Shown: positions 8,357 through 17,384, numbered from the stretch's first letter. The stretch: 64,000 bases of DNA from Mycobacterium branderi (GCF_010728725.1 NZ_AP022606.1:3906001-3970000), one strand, 5' to 3'. The notes: generated from the sequence alone by a model not told the origin. Numbers and translations: made by a program.

Positions 8357-9018
8357 ACGGGCCACACTTCGCGTCGCCATGCGGCGTCGAAGAACATCCA
8401 CTCGTAGCGGGCGGCCGTGGCGAAATGCTCCCGGGCGCGGGCCTCTTCGGCGGCGCCCAGCGTCGCGCCGGCCTCGTCGGCCAGCGTCAGCACCTCGGCA
8501 ACCAACGATTGGTACCCCTGGTCTGCATACGTGTCGATCCAACGTTGATAGCGCGGCTCCGGCGATCCCCGGGTGACCAGCTCCACCCCCACCTCGGCGT
8601 AGATCCAGTAACACGGCAACACCGCGGCCAGCCCTTCGGCGAAGCTGTTGCCATACCCCGTGGCCAGCAGATAGCTCGTATAGGCGCGGGTCGTCGGGGC
8701 AATCGGCACGGTATCGGGCCTTTCGATGCCGAGTTCGGGCAGCAGCGATTCGTGCAGGGTGAGTTCGACGTCGACGGTAGCGGCGGCGTGCCGCGCGAAC
8801 ATCTCGACGCCTGCCATCGTCGGCGCCTTGCTGCCGACCACGGTCAGCGTCCGCGCGAAATCCGTTAAGTAATACGCGTCCTGCACTACGTAGTGGGCGA
8901 AAGCCGCCGGGTCGAGTCGGCCATCGGTGAGCCCGGCCAGGAATGGGTGCTCCAGTATCGCGGCGTACGTGCCTGCCGCCTCGGCCCACAGTCGTCCGGT
9001 CCAGCCATCTCGCCTCAC
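8353..9018 (-). CDS. tenA: TenA-family protein (thiaminase II-like)
   Basis: A 221-residue TenA/THI-4 family protein, an all-helical enzyme that salvages thiamine by hydrolysing aminopyrimidine precursors. It keeps YVVQDAYYLTDFARTL near residue 45, a Cys in VLPCYWIYAEVG at the position of the catalytic Cys, and the C-terminal EWMFFDAAW with its conserved Glu. The start is taken at the GTG at 9018, because longer frames overlap the divergent oxidase gene and add non-conserved residues. The two GTG starts are only 19 bp apart, which suggests leaderless transcripts. It neighbours an FAD oxidase rather than other thiamine genes, so a different amine substrate is possible. Confidence 0.85.
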   Translation of the reverse strand: MRRDGWTGRLWAEAAGTYAAILEHPFLAGLTDGRLDPAAFAHYVVQDAYYLTDFARTLTVVGSKAPTMAGVEMFARHAAATVDVELTLHESLLPELGIERPDTVPIAPTTRAYTSYLLATGYGNSFAEGLAAVLPCYWIYAEVGVELVTRGSPEPRYQRWIDTYADQGYQSLVAEVLTLADEAGATLGAAEEARAREHFATAARYEWMFFDAAWRREVWPV

Positions 9019-9037
9019 TCCTGCGATGATTCCAGGT

Positions 9038-10147
9038 GTGCGAAGCACCGATGTCGGGGTGATCGGCGCCGGAATAGTCGGGTTGGCCACCGCCTTCGCG
9101 CTGACCGAACGCGGCGTCTCGGTCACCGTGTACGAGCGCGGCGTGCCGGGGCAGGGTCAATCGGGTGGCCAGTCACGCATCTTTCGGCATGCCCACGACG
9201 ATCCGCGGCTGGTTGCATTCGCCAAGACCAGCCGCTTGATGTGGGACGAGTGGGCCGATCGTTTCGGGGTCGAACTGGTCTCTGCTGACGGTGTGGTGGC
9301 GATGGGTCCGACCGCCGAGCGTCGCTTCGCCGTCCTGCACGACATGGGTGGGCTCGCGGTTCGCCGCATCGACGCGGGCGAACTGCGCGAGCGGCTACCT
9401 ATTCTTGGCCATTTCGACGGTGTCGCGGTGCTCGACGAGCGCGGCGGCTCGATTCGCACGACGGCGGCCATTGCTGCGCTCACCGCCGCGCTTTCCGGCG
9501 ATGTGATCGCCGACGAGGTGCTGCTCGTACGTCCCACCCTGGCCGGCACGGTCGAGGTCCGCGCCGGCGGTGTGACCGCCGAACACGACAGCGTGGTGGT
9601 GTGCGCCGGGCGCGGCACCGCTTCGCTTGCGCGCGGCGTCGGCCTGGCCTTGCCGGTGCGCACCGGCGCCCACGTTCGCCTCACCTACGACGTCCGCGGT
9701 GAGCCGCCGCCGACGCTGGCGTGCCTGCAGGACGGCAGCGGCGACTTCGGTGAAACCGGCGTCTATGCAGCGGCGGAGCCGGGCAACGGCCGTTACGCCG
9801 TCGGGCTCAGCAGCTACGTCGATGCGCCCGACGGTGGGCTACTGGATCCGGCGGCCCTGGCCCAACTTGCCGAGAGGGCAACCGGTTACGTCGAACGTGC
9901 TCTGCCCGGGCTTGACCCCCAGCCGGTCGACGTCCGTCATTGCTGGGTCACCGAATTACCCTGGGGACCAGACGGCGTGGGCGTCTGGGAGGCCGACGGC
10001 GTGTATTTCGTTGCGGGACACAATCTTTACAAGCATGCGCCGGCGCTTGGCCGGGCGCTGGCAGCGGCAGCGGCGGGCGACGGGTTGCGCGACGAGTTGC
10101 GGCCCGACGCCACGCTGGGCGCTACCGCGCCCCCAATGCGCCGCTGA
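9038..10147 (+). CDS. FAD-dependent amine oxidase (DAO family, SolA/sarcosine-oxidase-like)
   Basis: A 369-residue DAO-superfamily flavoenzyme. The dinucleotide-binding motif DVGVIGAGIVGLATAFAL is at residues 4-21 followed by VYERG, and the C-terminus has VYFVAGHNLYKHAPALGRAL, the FAD-contacting end. Arg/His residues in GGQSRIFRHAHDD resemble N-methyltryptophan/sarcosine oxidases. It would oxidise a secondary or primary amine and release H2O2. The GTG start at 9038 fits the motif; ATG 9026 is possible. It is divergent from tenA and overlaps the FAAL gene tail to tail by 26 bp. The substrate is unknown. Confidence 0.85.
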   Translation: MRSTDVGVIGAGIVGLATAFALTERGVSVTVYERGVPGQGQSGGQSRIFRHAHDDPRLVAFAKTSRLMWDEWADRFGVELVSADGVVAMGPTAERRFAVLHDMGGLAVRRIDAGELRERLPILGHFDGVAVLDERGGSIRTTAAIAALTAALSGDVIADEVLLVRPTLAGTVEVRAGGVTAEHDSVVVCAGRGTASLARGVGLALPVRTGAHVRLTYDVRGEPPPTLACLQDGSGDFGETGVYAAAEPGNGRYAVGLSSYVDAPDGGLLDPAALAQLAERATGYVERALPGLDPQPVDVRHCWVTELPWGPDGVGVWEADGVYFVAGHNLYKHAPALGRALAAAAAGDGLRDELRPDATLGATAPPMRR

Positions 10148-11930
10148 GATATTCGACGCGGCAGGCGCGGCGGGCCAGCTTTCCGCTGGTGGTGCGCGGA
10201 ATCGCACCGGCCGGCACGAACCGTAGGTCGCCGACTGTTAGCCCGTGGCGGTCCGTCACCGCTTTGCGGATCGCCTCGAGCGCCGGCTGCGGATCCGCGC
10301 GCGCCGTGCCCGCCGCACGTTCGGCGATGATCACCAGCCGTGGGCCGTCGTTGTCCGGGACGGTAAAGGCGGCGACGTAACCTTTCCGCACCATCGGTGA
10401 GGCCTCGGCAGCGGTGGCCTCGATGTCCTGCGGATAGTGGTTGCGGCCGTCGACGGTCACCAAATCGACAATCCGGCCCGTGATGTAGAGCTCCCCGTCC
10501 AGATAGGTGCCCAGATCCCCGGTCCGTAGCCAGGTGCCGTCAGTGCGTGAGCCGTCGGCATGGCTGCCTTCTGCGAGCCGGGCGTGCAGCGTCGCACCGA
10601 AGGCCAGCCGGGTTTCGTCGGGCCGGCCCCAGTAGCCCCGGCCAATGTTGTTGCCCTGCAACCAGATTTCGCCGACTTCAGCGTCGGGTAGTTCCTCGCC
10701 GGTGTCGGGGTTGACGATCACGGCCCACTGGCTGCGGGCGACCCGGCCGCAGCACACCTGCGCGACGGCGTTCGGGGCGTCTGGGGCGACGCGCACGGCA
10801 TGCCCTGCGCCCAGTTGCTCACGGTCGACATACACCACCGACGCTTGTGCGCCCGGATCGATGGTCGAGACGAACAACGTTGCCTCCGCCATCCCGTACG
10901 ACGGTTTGAACGCGGTGCGCGGCAACCCGTACGGCGCGAACGCCTCGTTGAACGCGGTGATCGCCTGGATGCTGACCGGTTCGGAACCGATGATCAGCAC
11001 GACATTGCTCAGGTCGACGTCATCGCCTGGGGCAGGCAAGCCGCGTTGTGCGGTCCACTCGTAGGCGAAGTTCGGCGCGGCCGTTACTACCCGGCTGTGT
11101 CGCGACTCGGCGGCCAACGCATGAATCCAGCGCTGCGGGCGACGCACAAACGCGGTTGGCGACATCAGGGTCGAGTGTCCGCCGTATACCGCGGGAAAGC
11201 CGATCATCGACAGACCCATGTCGTGGTAGAGCGGTAACCAACTGACGCCGTGAGTGTTTCGGTCCAGCAGGTCGATCGAAAGGATCATCTGTATCAGGTT
11301 TGTACCCACGGCCCGGTGCGTGACCTCGACGCCGACCGGCGGCCGTGTCGAGCCGGACGTGTACTGCAGGTGGGAAATGGCGTCGATGTCGAGGCTGACA
11401 GGTACGAACGCATCGGCCGCCGAGTCGGGTATTTCATCGATCACGAGGATTTGCGGCCGCTGGTTGCGCGGCAACGTGTCCAGATAGGCACGGACGGCGT
11501 CGATCGCCGCAACCGTGGTCAGGACTACCGCCGGTTGGGCATCGCGAAGCGCGATGTCGAGTCGTTCGGCATGACCCGGCAATTCCGGCGCGAACAACGG
11601 AACTGCGATGGTTCCCGCCTTGACCGCTGCGTAGAACCCTGCGACATAGTCGAGGCCCTGCGGCGCGAGGATCGCTACTCGTTCACCCTGGGCTGCAACT
11701 TGTTGCAGGCGCGCGCCGATGGCCCGCAGTCGGATGCCGAACTCGATCCAGGTCAGTTCGTCGGCCTGTCCATCACTCGAACGGTTGTAGTCCAGGTAGC
11801 GATACGCGACCGCGTCACCGACATTGGCGATGTTGCGGTCGATCAGCGAAATCAGGTTGACATCCGCCGGCAGCGCGATACGGTCGTCGGCGTCCAGGCA
11901 GTCTTCGATCTGTAGCAAGCCCTGACCCAT
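10122..11930 (-). CDS. Fatty-acyl-AMP ligase (FAAL, FadD-type)
   Basis: A 602-residue adenylate-forming enzyme. The FAAL-type N-terminus has RYLDYNRSSDGQADELTW and RVAILAPQGLDYVAGFYA; the ATP-binding motif is LQYTSGSTRPPVGVEVTHRA, and WLPLYHDMGLSMIGFP is a FadD/FAAL hallmark. Near the C-terminus are WLRTGDLG and ITGRIVDLVTVDGRNHYPQD. FAALs activate fatty acids as acyl-AMP for loading onto polyketide synthases or NRPSs rather than making acyl-CoA. No PKS is adjacent; the window's NRPS is 46 kb away. It ends a leftward gene series that includes a methyltransferase and an AraC regulator. The partner synthase is unknown. Confidence 0.9.
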   Translation of the reverse strand: MGQGLLQIEDCLDADDRIALPADVNLISLIDRNIANVGDAVAYRYLDYNRSSDGQADELTWIEFGIRLRAIGARLQQVAAQGERVAILAPQGLDYVAGFYAAVKAGTIAVPLFAPELPGHAERLDIALRDAQPAVVLTTVAAIDAVRAYLDTLPRNQRPQILVIDEIPDSAADAFVPVSLDIDAISHLQYTSGSTRPPVGVEVTHRAVGTNLIQMILSIDLLDRNTHGVSWLPLYHDMGLSMIGFPAVYGGHSTLMSPTAFVRRPQRWIHALAAESRHSRVVTAAPNFAYEWTAQRGLPAPGDDVDLSNVVLIIGSEPVSIQAITAFNEAFAPYGLPRTAFKPSYGMAEATLFVSTIDPGAQASVVYVDREQLGAGHAVRVAPDAPNAVAQVCCGRVARSQWAVIVNPDTGEELPDAEVGEIWLQGNNIGRGYWGRPDETRLAFGATLHARLAEGSHADGSRTDGTWLRTGDLGTYLDGELYITGRIVDLVTVDGRNHYPQDIEATAAEASPMVRKGYVAAFTVPDNDGPRLVIIAERAAGTARADPQPALEAIRKAVTDRHGLTVGDLRFVPAGAIPRTTSGKLARRACRVEYLSGALGAR

Positions 11931-11990
11931 ACGCGCAGTCTATTGACGCACAGCCACTTTGAGGTCGCTCAGCGGCAGCCGTGGTGCTAA

Positions 11991-12812
11991 TCACCGCGTC
12001 GCCTCGACGAAATATCCTCGCGGCACATCCGGCACATTCATCGGCGTGACCGGCGCATACCACCGATTCCATTTATTGCCCGGCTCGGCGACGTCGGTCA
12101 CGGTGGCCGACCAGCCCAGGCGGGCGGCCAGCTCGGCGGGCTCGTCGGTGGCGAACAGCCACGGCGCACCTTGCTCCGCCATCGCCTGCCGAACCGTCGC
12201 CATCATCGGCGAGTCCAACAGGGTCTTGCCGACAACGTCATACAACAGCACAGAATTCGGCGCAGATAACGCGTCCACCCGGGCGAACAACGTGCGCACG
12301 GCGCTCTCGTCGAGGTATTGCAGCAGGCCTTCGATCAACCAGGCCGTCGGCGTCTCGGGATCGAAGCCCGCCGACTGCAGGGCGCGGGGCCAGTCGTCGG
12401 ACAGGTCGACGCCGACGGCCACCCGCCGACAGCGCGGCTGGTCATCGGCAAGCAGTTCCGCTTTGGCCGCGATCACCTCGGGCTGGTCGACCTCGTAGAC
12501 GGTCGTGTCGTCCGGCCAGGGCAATCGGTAGGCCCGCGCATCCATTCCCGCCGCCAGGATCACGACCTGTTTGGCCATCTGCGTCGCCCGTAGCAAGGCC
12601 TCGTCCCAGAACCGGGTGCGGACCACGATCTGCATGGTGGACTGTTCACCGGATGAGGCAAGGGCTGATTCGAGCAGCTTCCGCCCCGTCTCCCCGGCCA
12701 ATTTGGCTGCGAACGGATCGCTGAAAAGCCCGTCGTCGCGGGTCGATTCGTGGGCGCGGATGGCCGCCACCAGGAGCGCCGTGTTGGCTACTGCTTTGTG
12801 TGTGGTGTCCAT
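11991..12812 (-). CDS. SAM-dependent methyltransferase (leucine carboxyl methyltransferase-like)
   Basis: A 273-residue class I methyltransferase of the group that is expanded in mycobacteria (TIGR00027/LCM-like). Typical elements are TALLVAAIRAHES near the N-terminus, RTRFWDEALLRA, the SAM-binding VVILAAGMDARAYRLPW and the acidic YEVDQPEV, then WLIEGLLQYLDE and LLYDVVGKTLL. The methyl acceptor is unknown for nearly all members. It starts 7 bp after the stop of the AraC-type regulator and is probably co-transcribed with it. A second member lies at 21648-22535. Confidence 0.9.
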   Translation of the reverse strand: MDTTHKAVANTALLVAAIRAHESTRDDGLFSDPFAAKLAGETGRKLLESALASSGEQSTMQIVVRTRFWDEALLRATQMAKQVVILAAGMDARAYRLPWPDDTTVYEVDQPEVIAAKAELLADDQPRCRRVAVGVDLSDDWPRALQSAGFDPETPTAWLIEGLLQYLDESAVRTLFARVDALSAPNSVLLYDVVGKTLLDSPMMATVRQAMAEQGAPWLFATDEPAELAARLGWSATVTDVAEPGNKWNRWYAPVTPMNVPDVPRGYFVEATR

Positions 12813-12819
12813 GCGCCAA

Positions 12820-13680
12820 TCATCTGGGTTTGAGCGCGGTCTGGCTTGTAAATTTTGGCCGTGCGAGTTCGACGTGACTCGGCAACCACGATCGACGGTG
12901 GGTGTACTGGCTGGGAGTCATCGCCGTGAAGGACCGAAACTCGCGCACGAAATGCGCCTGGTCGAAGTAGCCCAGATCGGCTGCGATCGTCGCGCCCTGC
13001 GCACCACCGGCGTTGAGCCGCTTCAGAGCGGCCTGCAATCGCCGCACCCGCAGATACGCCTTCGGCGCCAGACCCACCTCCGCGCGAAACAAAGCGGTGA
13101 GCCGCTTCGACGAAAGCCCGGTCAGCTCAAGGATATCGGCGACCCGCAACGACGGGCTGTGCTCGACCCGGCCCAACACCGTCGCCACGGCCGGATGCTG
13201 CCGACGATCATCACGCACTAAGCGACGCAGCAGGAATGACTCCAGCAAGGCAATCCGAGATGCCGCCGAAGAAGCCCCGACCAGCCGCTCTCGCAGCACT
13301 GTCCCCTTATTTCCCCACATCTCGGTGAGGCCGATACAGGAATTCTCCAGCTCCGCCAACGGGATTCCGGTGAACGGCAGCGCACCGCCCGGCCGGAAGT
13401 GGATCGTCATCACCGTCTGCGCGGCGTCGATGCGGGTGACATACGAGTCGATTCCGGCTCCGGCGATGAACGCCGGCGGCACGCCCAGCCGGGTGTGGCC
13501 GTCGGCGGCGTAGAAGTCGACGCATGAACGGCCGCCGACATCGACGACGACGGTGGCCGCTCCGCGTGGCAGCGCCCGACTGCGGTGCGGGTCGCCGGTC
13601 TCGCGCGCCCAGTACCCGAAGTAGTCGATGTAGTCGGCGAGCGGCGGTCGGGGCCGATGCAACTGCGGTCCGGCGGTCAT
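12820..13680 (-). CDS. AraC-family transcriptional regulator
   Basis: A 286-residue regulator. The C-terminal AraC/XylS domain (about residues 165-265) has VADILELTGLSSKRLTALFR (first HTH), the linker VRRLQAALKRL and the second HTH IAADLGYFDQAHFVREFRSF. The N-terminal 150 residues are a cupin-like sensing domain of the DUF6597 type (VVVDVGGRSCVDFYA, IHFRPGGALPFTG). The ATG overlaps the preceding TGA in a 4-bp ATGA junction, and the methyltransferase follows after 7 bp, so it likely controls its own small operon. Confidence 0.88.
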   Translation of the reverse strand: MTAGPQLHRPRPPLADYIDYFGYWARETGDPHRSRALPRGAATVVVDVGGRSCVDFYAADGHTRLGVPPAFIAGAGIDSYVTRIDAAQTVMTIHFRPGGALPFTGIPLAELENSCIGLTEMWGNKGTVLRERLVGASSAASRIALLESFLLRRLVRDDRRQHPAVATVLGRVEHSPSLRVADILELTGLSSKRLTALFRAEVGLAPKAYLRVRRLQAALKRLNAGGAQGATIAADLGYFDQAHFVREFRSFTAMTPSQYTHRRSWLPSHVELARPKFTSQTALKPR

Positions 13681-14321
13681 TGACCGTCAATCTCGCCGGA
13701 GATTCCGCGCTCGATACTCGCCTGCGTCGCTGCCGGCAACACGATGAGGCCGTCGAGCTCTTTGCGGGCAACGTCATAGGCGTTCTGGCGCTCCTGCGGC
13801 GTTGCGCCGGCGTCGGATGCCACTCGCAGCAGATGTTCGGCCCGTGAAATGCGCTGCTGCTCGTCTCGGGAGAAGTTGTTGCGGCGCAGTCGTTTTGCCT
13901 CTGCTTCGGCAATGTTGAATGCGCTCACATAGTCTTCGACGGCGGCCTGGTAGCGGCCGGCTGCGTCGCTGTCGTCGAGCAGCTCCTCGGCTTTGGCCGG
14001 TCGCAGCAGGTCAGCCCGAAGCTTGGCCTTGTGGAAGTCGATCGTCAGCGGATGCCGCATGTCGGTCATGAGCGGGAATTCCAGAAGCTTCGTGAAGTCC
14101 AGTTCGTAGTCCAGCCAGCGCGTGTCCGTTCGGTCGTGCTCCGCGATGATGCGGGTGAGCGAGCGCCACCGGGCGGCCGGGTTGCCGGTGCCAGGCGCCC
14201 TGGGCTCGGGCCGGTTGCCTTGCTCTCGGACCCGGGTGAAGGCTTTGACCGCTGCGATGATCATCCCGGCCAGCGGCAGCGCCAGTACGAGGAACTCGGC
14301 CAACCGGAACAGCAAACCCAC
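13677..14321 (-). CDS. Hypothetical membrane-anchored protein, helical
   Basis: A 214-residue protein of unknown function. One N-terminal membrane segment (residues 5-25, LAEFLVLALPLAGMIIAAVKAF) is followed by a cytoplasmic, charged, mostly helical domain with conserved-looking LDYELDFTKLLEFPLMTDM. Then come long helices rich in Arg, Glu and Ala (AEAEAKRLRRNNFSRDEQQR) that look like a coiled coil. It overlaps the AraC gene by 4 bp and is 21 bp from the next upstream gene, which also encodes a small membrane protein, so the two may work together. I cannot assign a function. Confidence 0.75.
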   Translation of the reverse strand: MGLLFRLAEFLVLALPLAGMIIAAVKAFTRVREQGNRPEPRAPGTGNPAARWRSLTRIIAEHDRTDTRWLDYELDFTKLLEFPLMTDMRHPLTIDFHKAKLRADLLRPAKAEELLDDSDAAGRYQAAVEDYVSAFNIAEAEAKRLRRNNFSRDEQQRISRAEHLLRVASDAGATPQERQNAYDVARKELDGLIVLPAATQASIERGISGEIDGQ

Positions 14322-14342
14322 ATGGCCAGGATGCCACCGACC

Positions 14343-14690
14343 TCACAACGGTGACTCGTGCATGACCAGCGTGATGAAGACGTAGGCCATGCACATGAGC
14401 AGGTTCAGGGAAGCCAGCACCAGCCCGGCGATTATCAGCCAATGGATGACATCGCGCCGTCTGCGCTTCAACCTCGCGTGACGCTGCTGGCGCATGATCT
14501 CCGTCGCAGTGAGCGCAAAGTTGACGTCGACCAATTCCTCGGAGAGGAAAGGCGCACCGGCCGCAATCTCCTGGAGCCGCGAGGCCGGAATCCCGACGCC
14601 CACGTCGGCGAACCGCCGGCTCATCCGTCGCGCCCGCCTGCGGCTGAGTGACGCGTGTCCCCCGTCCCACAGATTGGACGAGGCTGGCAT
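14343..14690 (-). CDS. Hypothetical small membrane protein
   Basis: A 115-residue protein of unknown function. The N-terminal half is soluble and basic (SRRRARRMSRRFADVGVG), the middle carries EIAAGAPFLSEELVDVNFAL, and one C-terminal membrane segment follows (about residues 83-110, VIHWLIIAGLVLASLNLLMC). The start ATG at 14690 was chosen because upstream codons in this frame look non-coding and run into an intergenic GC-rich stretch. It lies between two other membrane proteins of the same orientation. Confidence 0.7.
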   Translation of the reverse strand: MPASSNLWDGGHASLSRRRARRMSRRFADVGVGIPASRLQEIAAGAPFLSEELVDVNFALTATEIMRQQRHARLKRRRRDVIHWLIIAGLVLASLNLLMCMAYVFITLVMHESPL

Positions 14691-14733
14691 AGCGATCACT
14701 TTAATGCGACGGGGCCCTTCGAGGCAGACCCGA

Positions 14734-15510
14734 TTACGGCCGGGTCCGCTCGCGGACCTTGTAGGTCGCCGGCCACGATTTTCGGGAGTCGTCCCCCACC
14801 AAGGGCGTTCCCAGTCCCCCGACTTTGATGTCGTAGGCCTCCTTACCGGCGCCGACTTCACGCTTGACGTGTTCTTGAGCCAGGTAATACAGCTCGTCGA
14901 TCGTCGCTTCGTCATAGGCGACGAACGTCGTCTTACGCGCGACAGCGTCCGACGCGCGCGTCATCGTGGCGAGCATGATGTTCGACGCGATGGCTGCCAG
15001 AGCCAGGAGCGCGATCGGGACGACCCAGTAGCAGATGAAGGACAAGGGCCTGGTCGAGTCGAGAATCGTGGCGTCGGCCAAGACCAGTGATGGGATCAGT
15101 GTCGACACCGTCATGGCGGCGAACACGACGATCCACATCCAGGTGAGCAACGTGGTGGCCCGGCCGAGTGCCTCGCTCTGGACCGCGTCGGCAGACTGGT
15201 CTGCCCGGACGGTCTGCGCGACGAACGGCTTGCCGACGAGCACTCCGGCCAGCGCCACCGCGAACAGCGCTGCGTGGCTCAGCGGCAGCAGCCATCGCTC
15301 ATGGAATGACTGGCTCGTCGTGAACGTGAGAGCCGCTAGCACCACAAACGTTCCGACAGCCCCGATTTCGAGCGTGCCTCTGCGTGACCGCTCGAGCGCC
15401 CAGCCGGCGATGGCGACCGCCAAGGCGACCAACACCGAAACGGTGAAGGGAGCGTTAGCGACAAGTACCCAATAGACGATCCACGGCGCGAGGCCGACCA
15501 GAATTCCCAC
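14734..15510 (-). CDS. Hypothetical multi-pass membrane protein
   Basis: A 258-residue protein with about six to seven predicted membrane segments: GLAPWIVYWVLVANAPF, VSVLVALAVAIAGWAL, GAVGTFVVLAALTF, SHAALFAVALAGVLVG, LTWMWIVVFAAMTVSTLIP, LSFICYWVVPIALLALAAIA. The soluble C-terminal tail is about 75 residues long with TFVAYDEATIDELYYLAQEH. No catalytic motif or transporter signature is recognised. It is divergent from the PPxGW-repeat protein at 15589, with 78 bp between the starts, and is first in the leftward series. Confidence 0.75.
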   Translation of the reverse strand: MGILVGLAPWIVYWVLVANAPFTVSVLVALAVAIAGWALERSRRGTLEIGAVGTFVVLAALTFTTSQSFHERWLLPLSHAALFAVALAGVLVGKPFVAQTVRADQSADAVQSEALGRATTLLTWMWIVVFAAMTVSTLIPSLVLADATILDSTRPLSFICYWVVPIALLALAAIASNIMLATMTRASDAVARKTTFVAYDEATIDELYYLAQEHVKREVGAGKEAYDIKVGGLGTPLVGDDSRKSWPATYKVRERTRP

Positions 15511-15588
15511 GATCGGTCAGTGTATGACCGTTCTGCGCTCGGCTATCGTTGGTGGCGTTCGGACTCTAACTCGGGGAGGCGATTGTCG

Positions 15589-16083
15589 ATGCGGTACAAC
15601 CCTCCCCCGAACTGGCCCAAGCCGCCGGAGGGTTGGGTGCCGCCACCTGACTGGTCGCCTGACCCGTCCTGGCCACCGCCGCCGAAGGGTTGGAAGCTCT
15701 GGGTCGAAGATCCCGCCGACTCGCAGAAGACCAAGTCCCGGCTGGAACGACTTCAACGCAGCGACGACGTGGAGTACTTCGGTAACGACCGGGCGTGGTC
15801 CGACGATTCGGAGGCGGTGGCGCCCGTCGGCCAGCTGAGCGCTGAGCCGTTGCCGGCAGGGCCTACGGAAGTCGCACCCGAGGACGTTTCCGTGCACCAT
15901 CTCGGGCGTCGCGCCGCGATCCGGTGGGACGACGAGCGCAGATACGATCTCGGCACGATCGTCGCCGTGTCGGCCGATTCGGGGGCCATCAGCGTCAAAC
16001 TCGCCGGGCTGGAAATGCCGGTTTCGTTTGCGCGCGAGGAATCGCGCCGTGGCGCCAATCCCCGCCTCTACGTGTGGATTTGA
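15589..16083 (+). CDS. PPxGW-repeat N-terminal protein, hypothetical
   Basis: A 164-residue protein. The first 40 residues are Pro/Trp repeats (PPNWPKPPEGW, PPPDWSPDPSWPPPPKGW), a low-complexity module found at the N-terminus of many actinobacterial membrane-associated and secretion-related proteins. The last 55 residues form a small beta-rich domain (AIRWDDERRYDLGTIVAVSA, then SVKLAGLEMPVSF). There is no signal peptide. An SD-like GGGGAGG lies before the ATG at 15589, so the longer frame was rejected. Function is unknown; it faces a divergent series of membrane proteins. Confidence 0.78.
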   Translation: MRYNPPPNWPKPPEGWVPPPDWSPDPSWPPPPKGWKLWVEDPADSQKTKSRLERLQRSDDVEYFGNDRAWSDDSEAVAPVGQLSAEPLPAGPTEVAPEDVSVHHLGRRAAIRWDDERRYDLGTIVAVSADSGAISVKLAGLEMPVSFAREESRRGANPRLYVWI

Positions 16084-16090
16084 CCGTCAG

Positions 16091-17107
16091 TCAGCCCGGT
16101 TCGCCGACCTTGACGAGCATCTTGCCGATGTTGGCCCCGGTGAAGAGCCCGTTGAGGGCGTCGACGCACGACTCGATGCCGTCGTAGACGGTCTCGCGGT
16201 GCCTGAGCAGGCCTTGTTGCTCCCACTGACGTAATGCGGCGAAGGCCTCGTCGAAGCGGCCCCATTCGTCGAGCGCGTTAAACCCTTGCATCAGCGCCGT
16301 TTTCGATAACAGGTTGACGTAGTTCGCCGGTCCCGGGTGCTCACCGGTCAGGTAGCTGGAGATGACGCCGCACAGCACGACTCGCGCCTTGGGTGCCAGC
16401 CGGCCCAGCACTGCGTCGAGGATCGGCCCGCCGACATTGTCGAAGTAGACGTCGACGCCCCGGGGGCAATGCTGCTTGAGGGCCGCCGCCAGGTCGCCCG
16501 CGCGGTAGTCGATGCAGGCGTCGAAACCGAAGTCGTCCACCACCGCCCGGCACTTCTCGGGCCCGCCCGCAATGCCCACCACCCGCGCGCCGGCGATCTT
16601 GGCGATCTGCCCGGCCACCGAGCCGGTGGCACCCCCCGCGGCGGAGACGACCACCGTCTCGCCCGGCTGGGGCCGACCGATGCCGGTCATCCCGAAGTAG
16701 GCGGTGGCGCCGGTGGGGCCGTAGACGGACATCACCGCGAGCTGGTCGACCAGCGGCCCGGGGACAGGTGTGGTGAACACGTCGTCGCGCACGATCACGT
16801 ACTCCTGAAACCCCGTCAGTGTGGTCACCACGTCGCCGACGGCGTAGGCGTCGCAGTGGGTCTTGACCACCTCGCCGATCCCGGCCGCCCGGATGACCTC
16901 GCCCAGCTGCACCGGGGGCAGATAGCCCGGCTGGTCGTTGAGCCACGTCCGGACGGCGGCGTCGATTCCCACGTAGGTGGTGCGGACCAGCGCCTCGCCG
17001 TCGGCGGGTTCGGGCGCCGGCGAGCTGACCAGCTCGGTGTCCTCGGGCTGTACCAGACCGGTCGGGCGGCGACGTAGCACGATCTGACGGTTGGTGAGGT
17101 CGGGCAC
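16091..17107 (-). CDS. Zinc-independent MDR oxidoreductase (CurA/LTB4-dehydrogenase-like)
   Basis: A 338-residue NADP(H)-dependent oxidoreductase of the leukotriene B4 dehydrogenase/CurA branch of the medium-chain dehydrogenase superfamily. It starts NRQIVLRRRPTGLVQPED and has the family motif YVGIDAAVRTWLND. The Rossmann motif is VVVSAAGGATGSVAGQIAK with GARVVGIAGGPEKC, and DVYFDNVGGPILDAVLGRL follows. Zinc ligands of alcohol dehydrogenases are absent. Such enzymes reduce alpha,beta-unsaturated ketones or aldehydes. It converges on the PPxGW gene with 7 bp between the ends. Confidence 0.9.
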   Translation of the reverse strand: MPDLTNRQIVLRRRPTGLVQPEDTELVSSPAPEPADGEALVRTTYVGIDAAVRTWLNDQPGYLPPVQLGEVIRAAGIGEVVKTHCDAYAVGDVVTTLTGFQEYVIVRDDVFTTPVPGPLVDQLAVMSVYGPTGATAYFGMTGIGRPQPGETVVVSAAGGATGSVAGQIAKIAGARVVGIAGGPEKCRAVVDDFGFDACIDYRAGDLAAALKQHCPRGVDVYFDNVGGPILDAVLGRLAPKARVVLCGVISSYLTGEHPGPANYVNLLSKTALMQGFNALDEWGRFDEAFAALRQWEQQGLLRHRETVYDGIESCVDALNGLFTGANIGKMLVKVGEPG

Positions 17108-17384
17108 GCTGCGAACCTACCCAAGACGCAGCGTGACCCGTAAAGAGCCAGGGTTTTCTTAGTGTTGCGGTGTTGACATCGGGGTACTGCCCGAGGGGTG
17201 AACGGCATCGAAGGTCGAGCACACGATTGGCCCTATCCGCTTGTACACCAACGGTTTTGCGCACCCATGGCGACTCTGGTGCGCCGGCTTTTTGGGGGTA
17301 TCCGACGAAACAACAGGCAGGACAACCCGCCAGGGCTAGACTCGTGTCGTCTGGGGGAATCGCGCTGAACAGGAGCGTAAAAAC
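17108..17384 (+). promoter_or_regulatory. Upstream region of aceA with a -10-like TAGACT
   Basis: This is 277 bp between two divergent genes. TAGACT at 17337-17342 fits the SigA-type TANNNT -10. The -35 is weak, so activation is likely. AGGAG at 17371-17375 is a good Shine-Dalgarno for the ATG at 17385. I see no clear RamB-like or other known regulator site. Confidence 0.4.
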
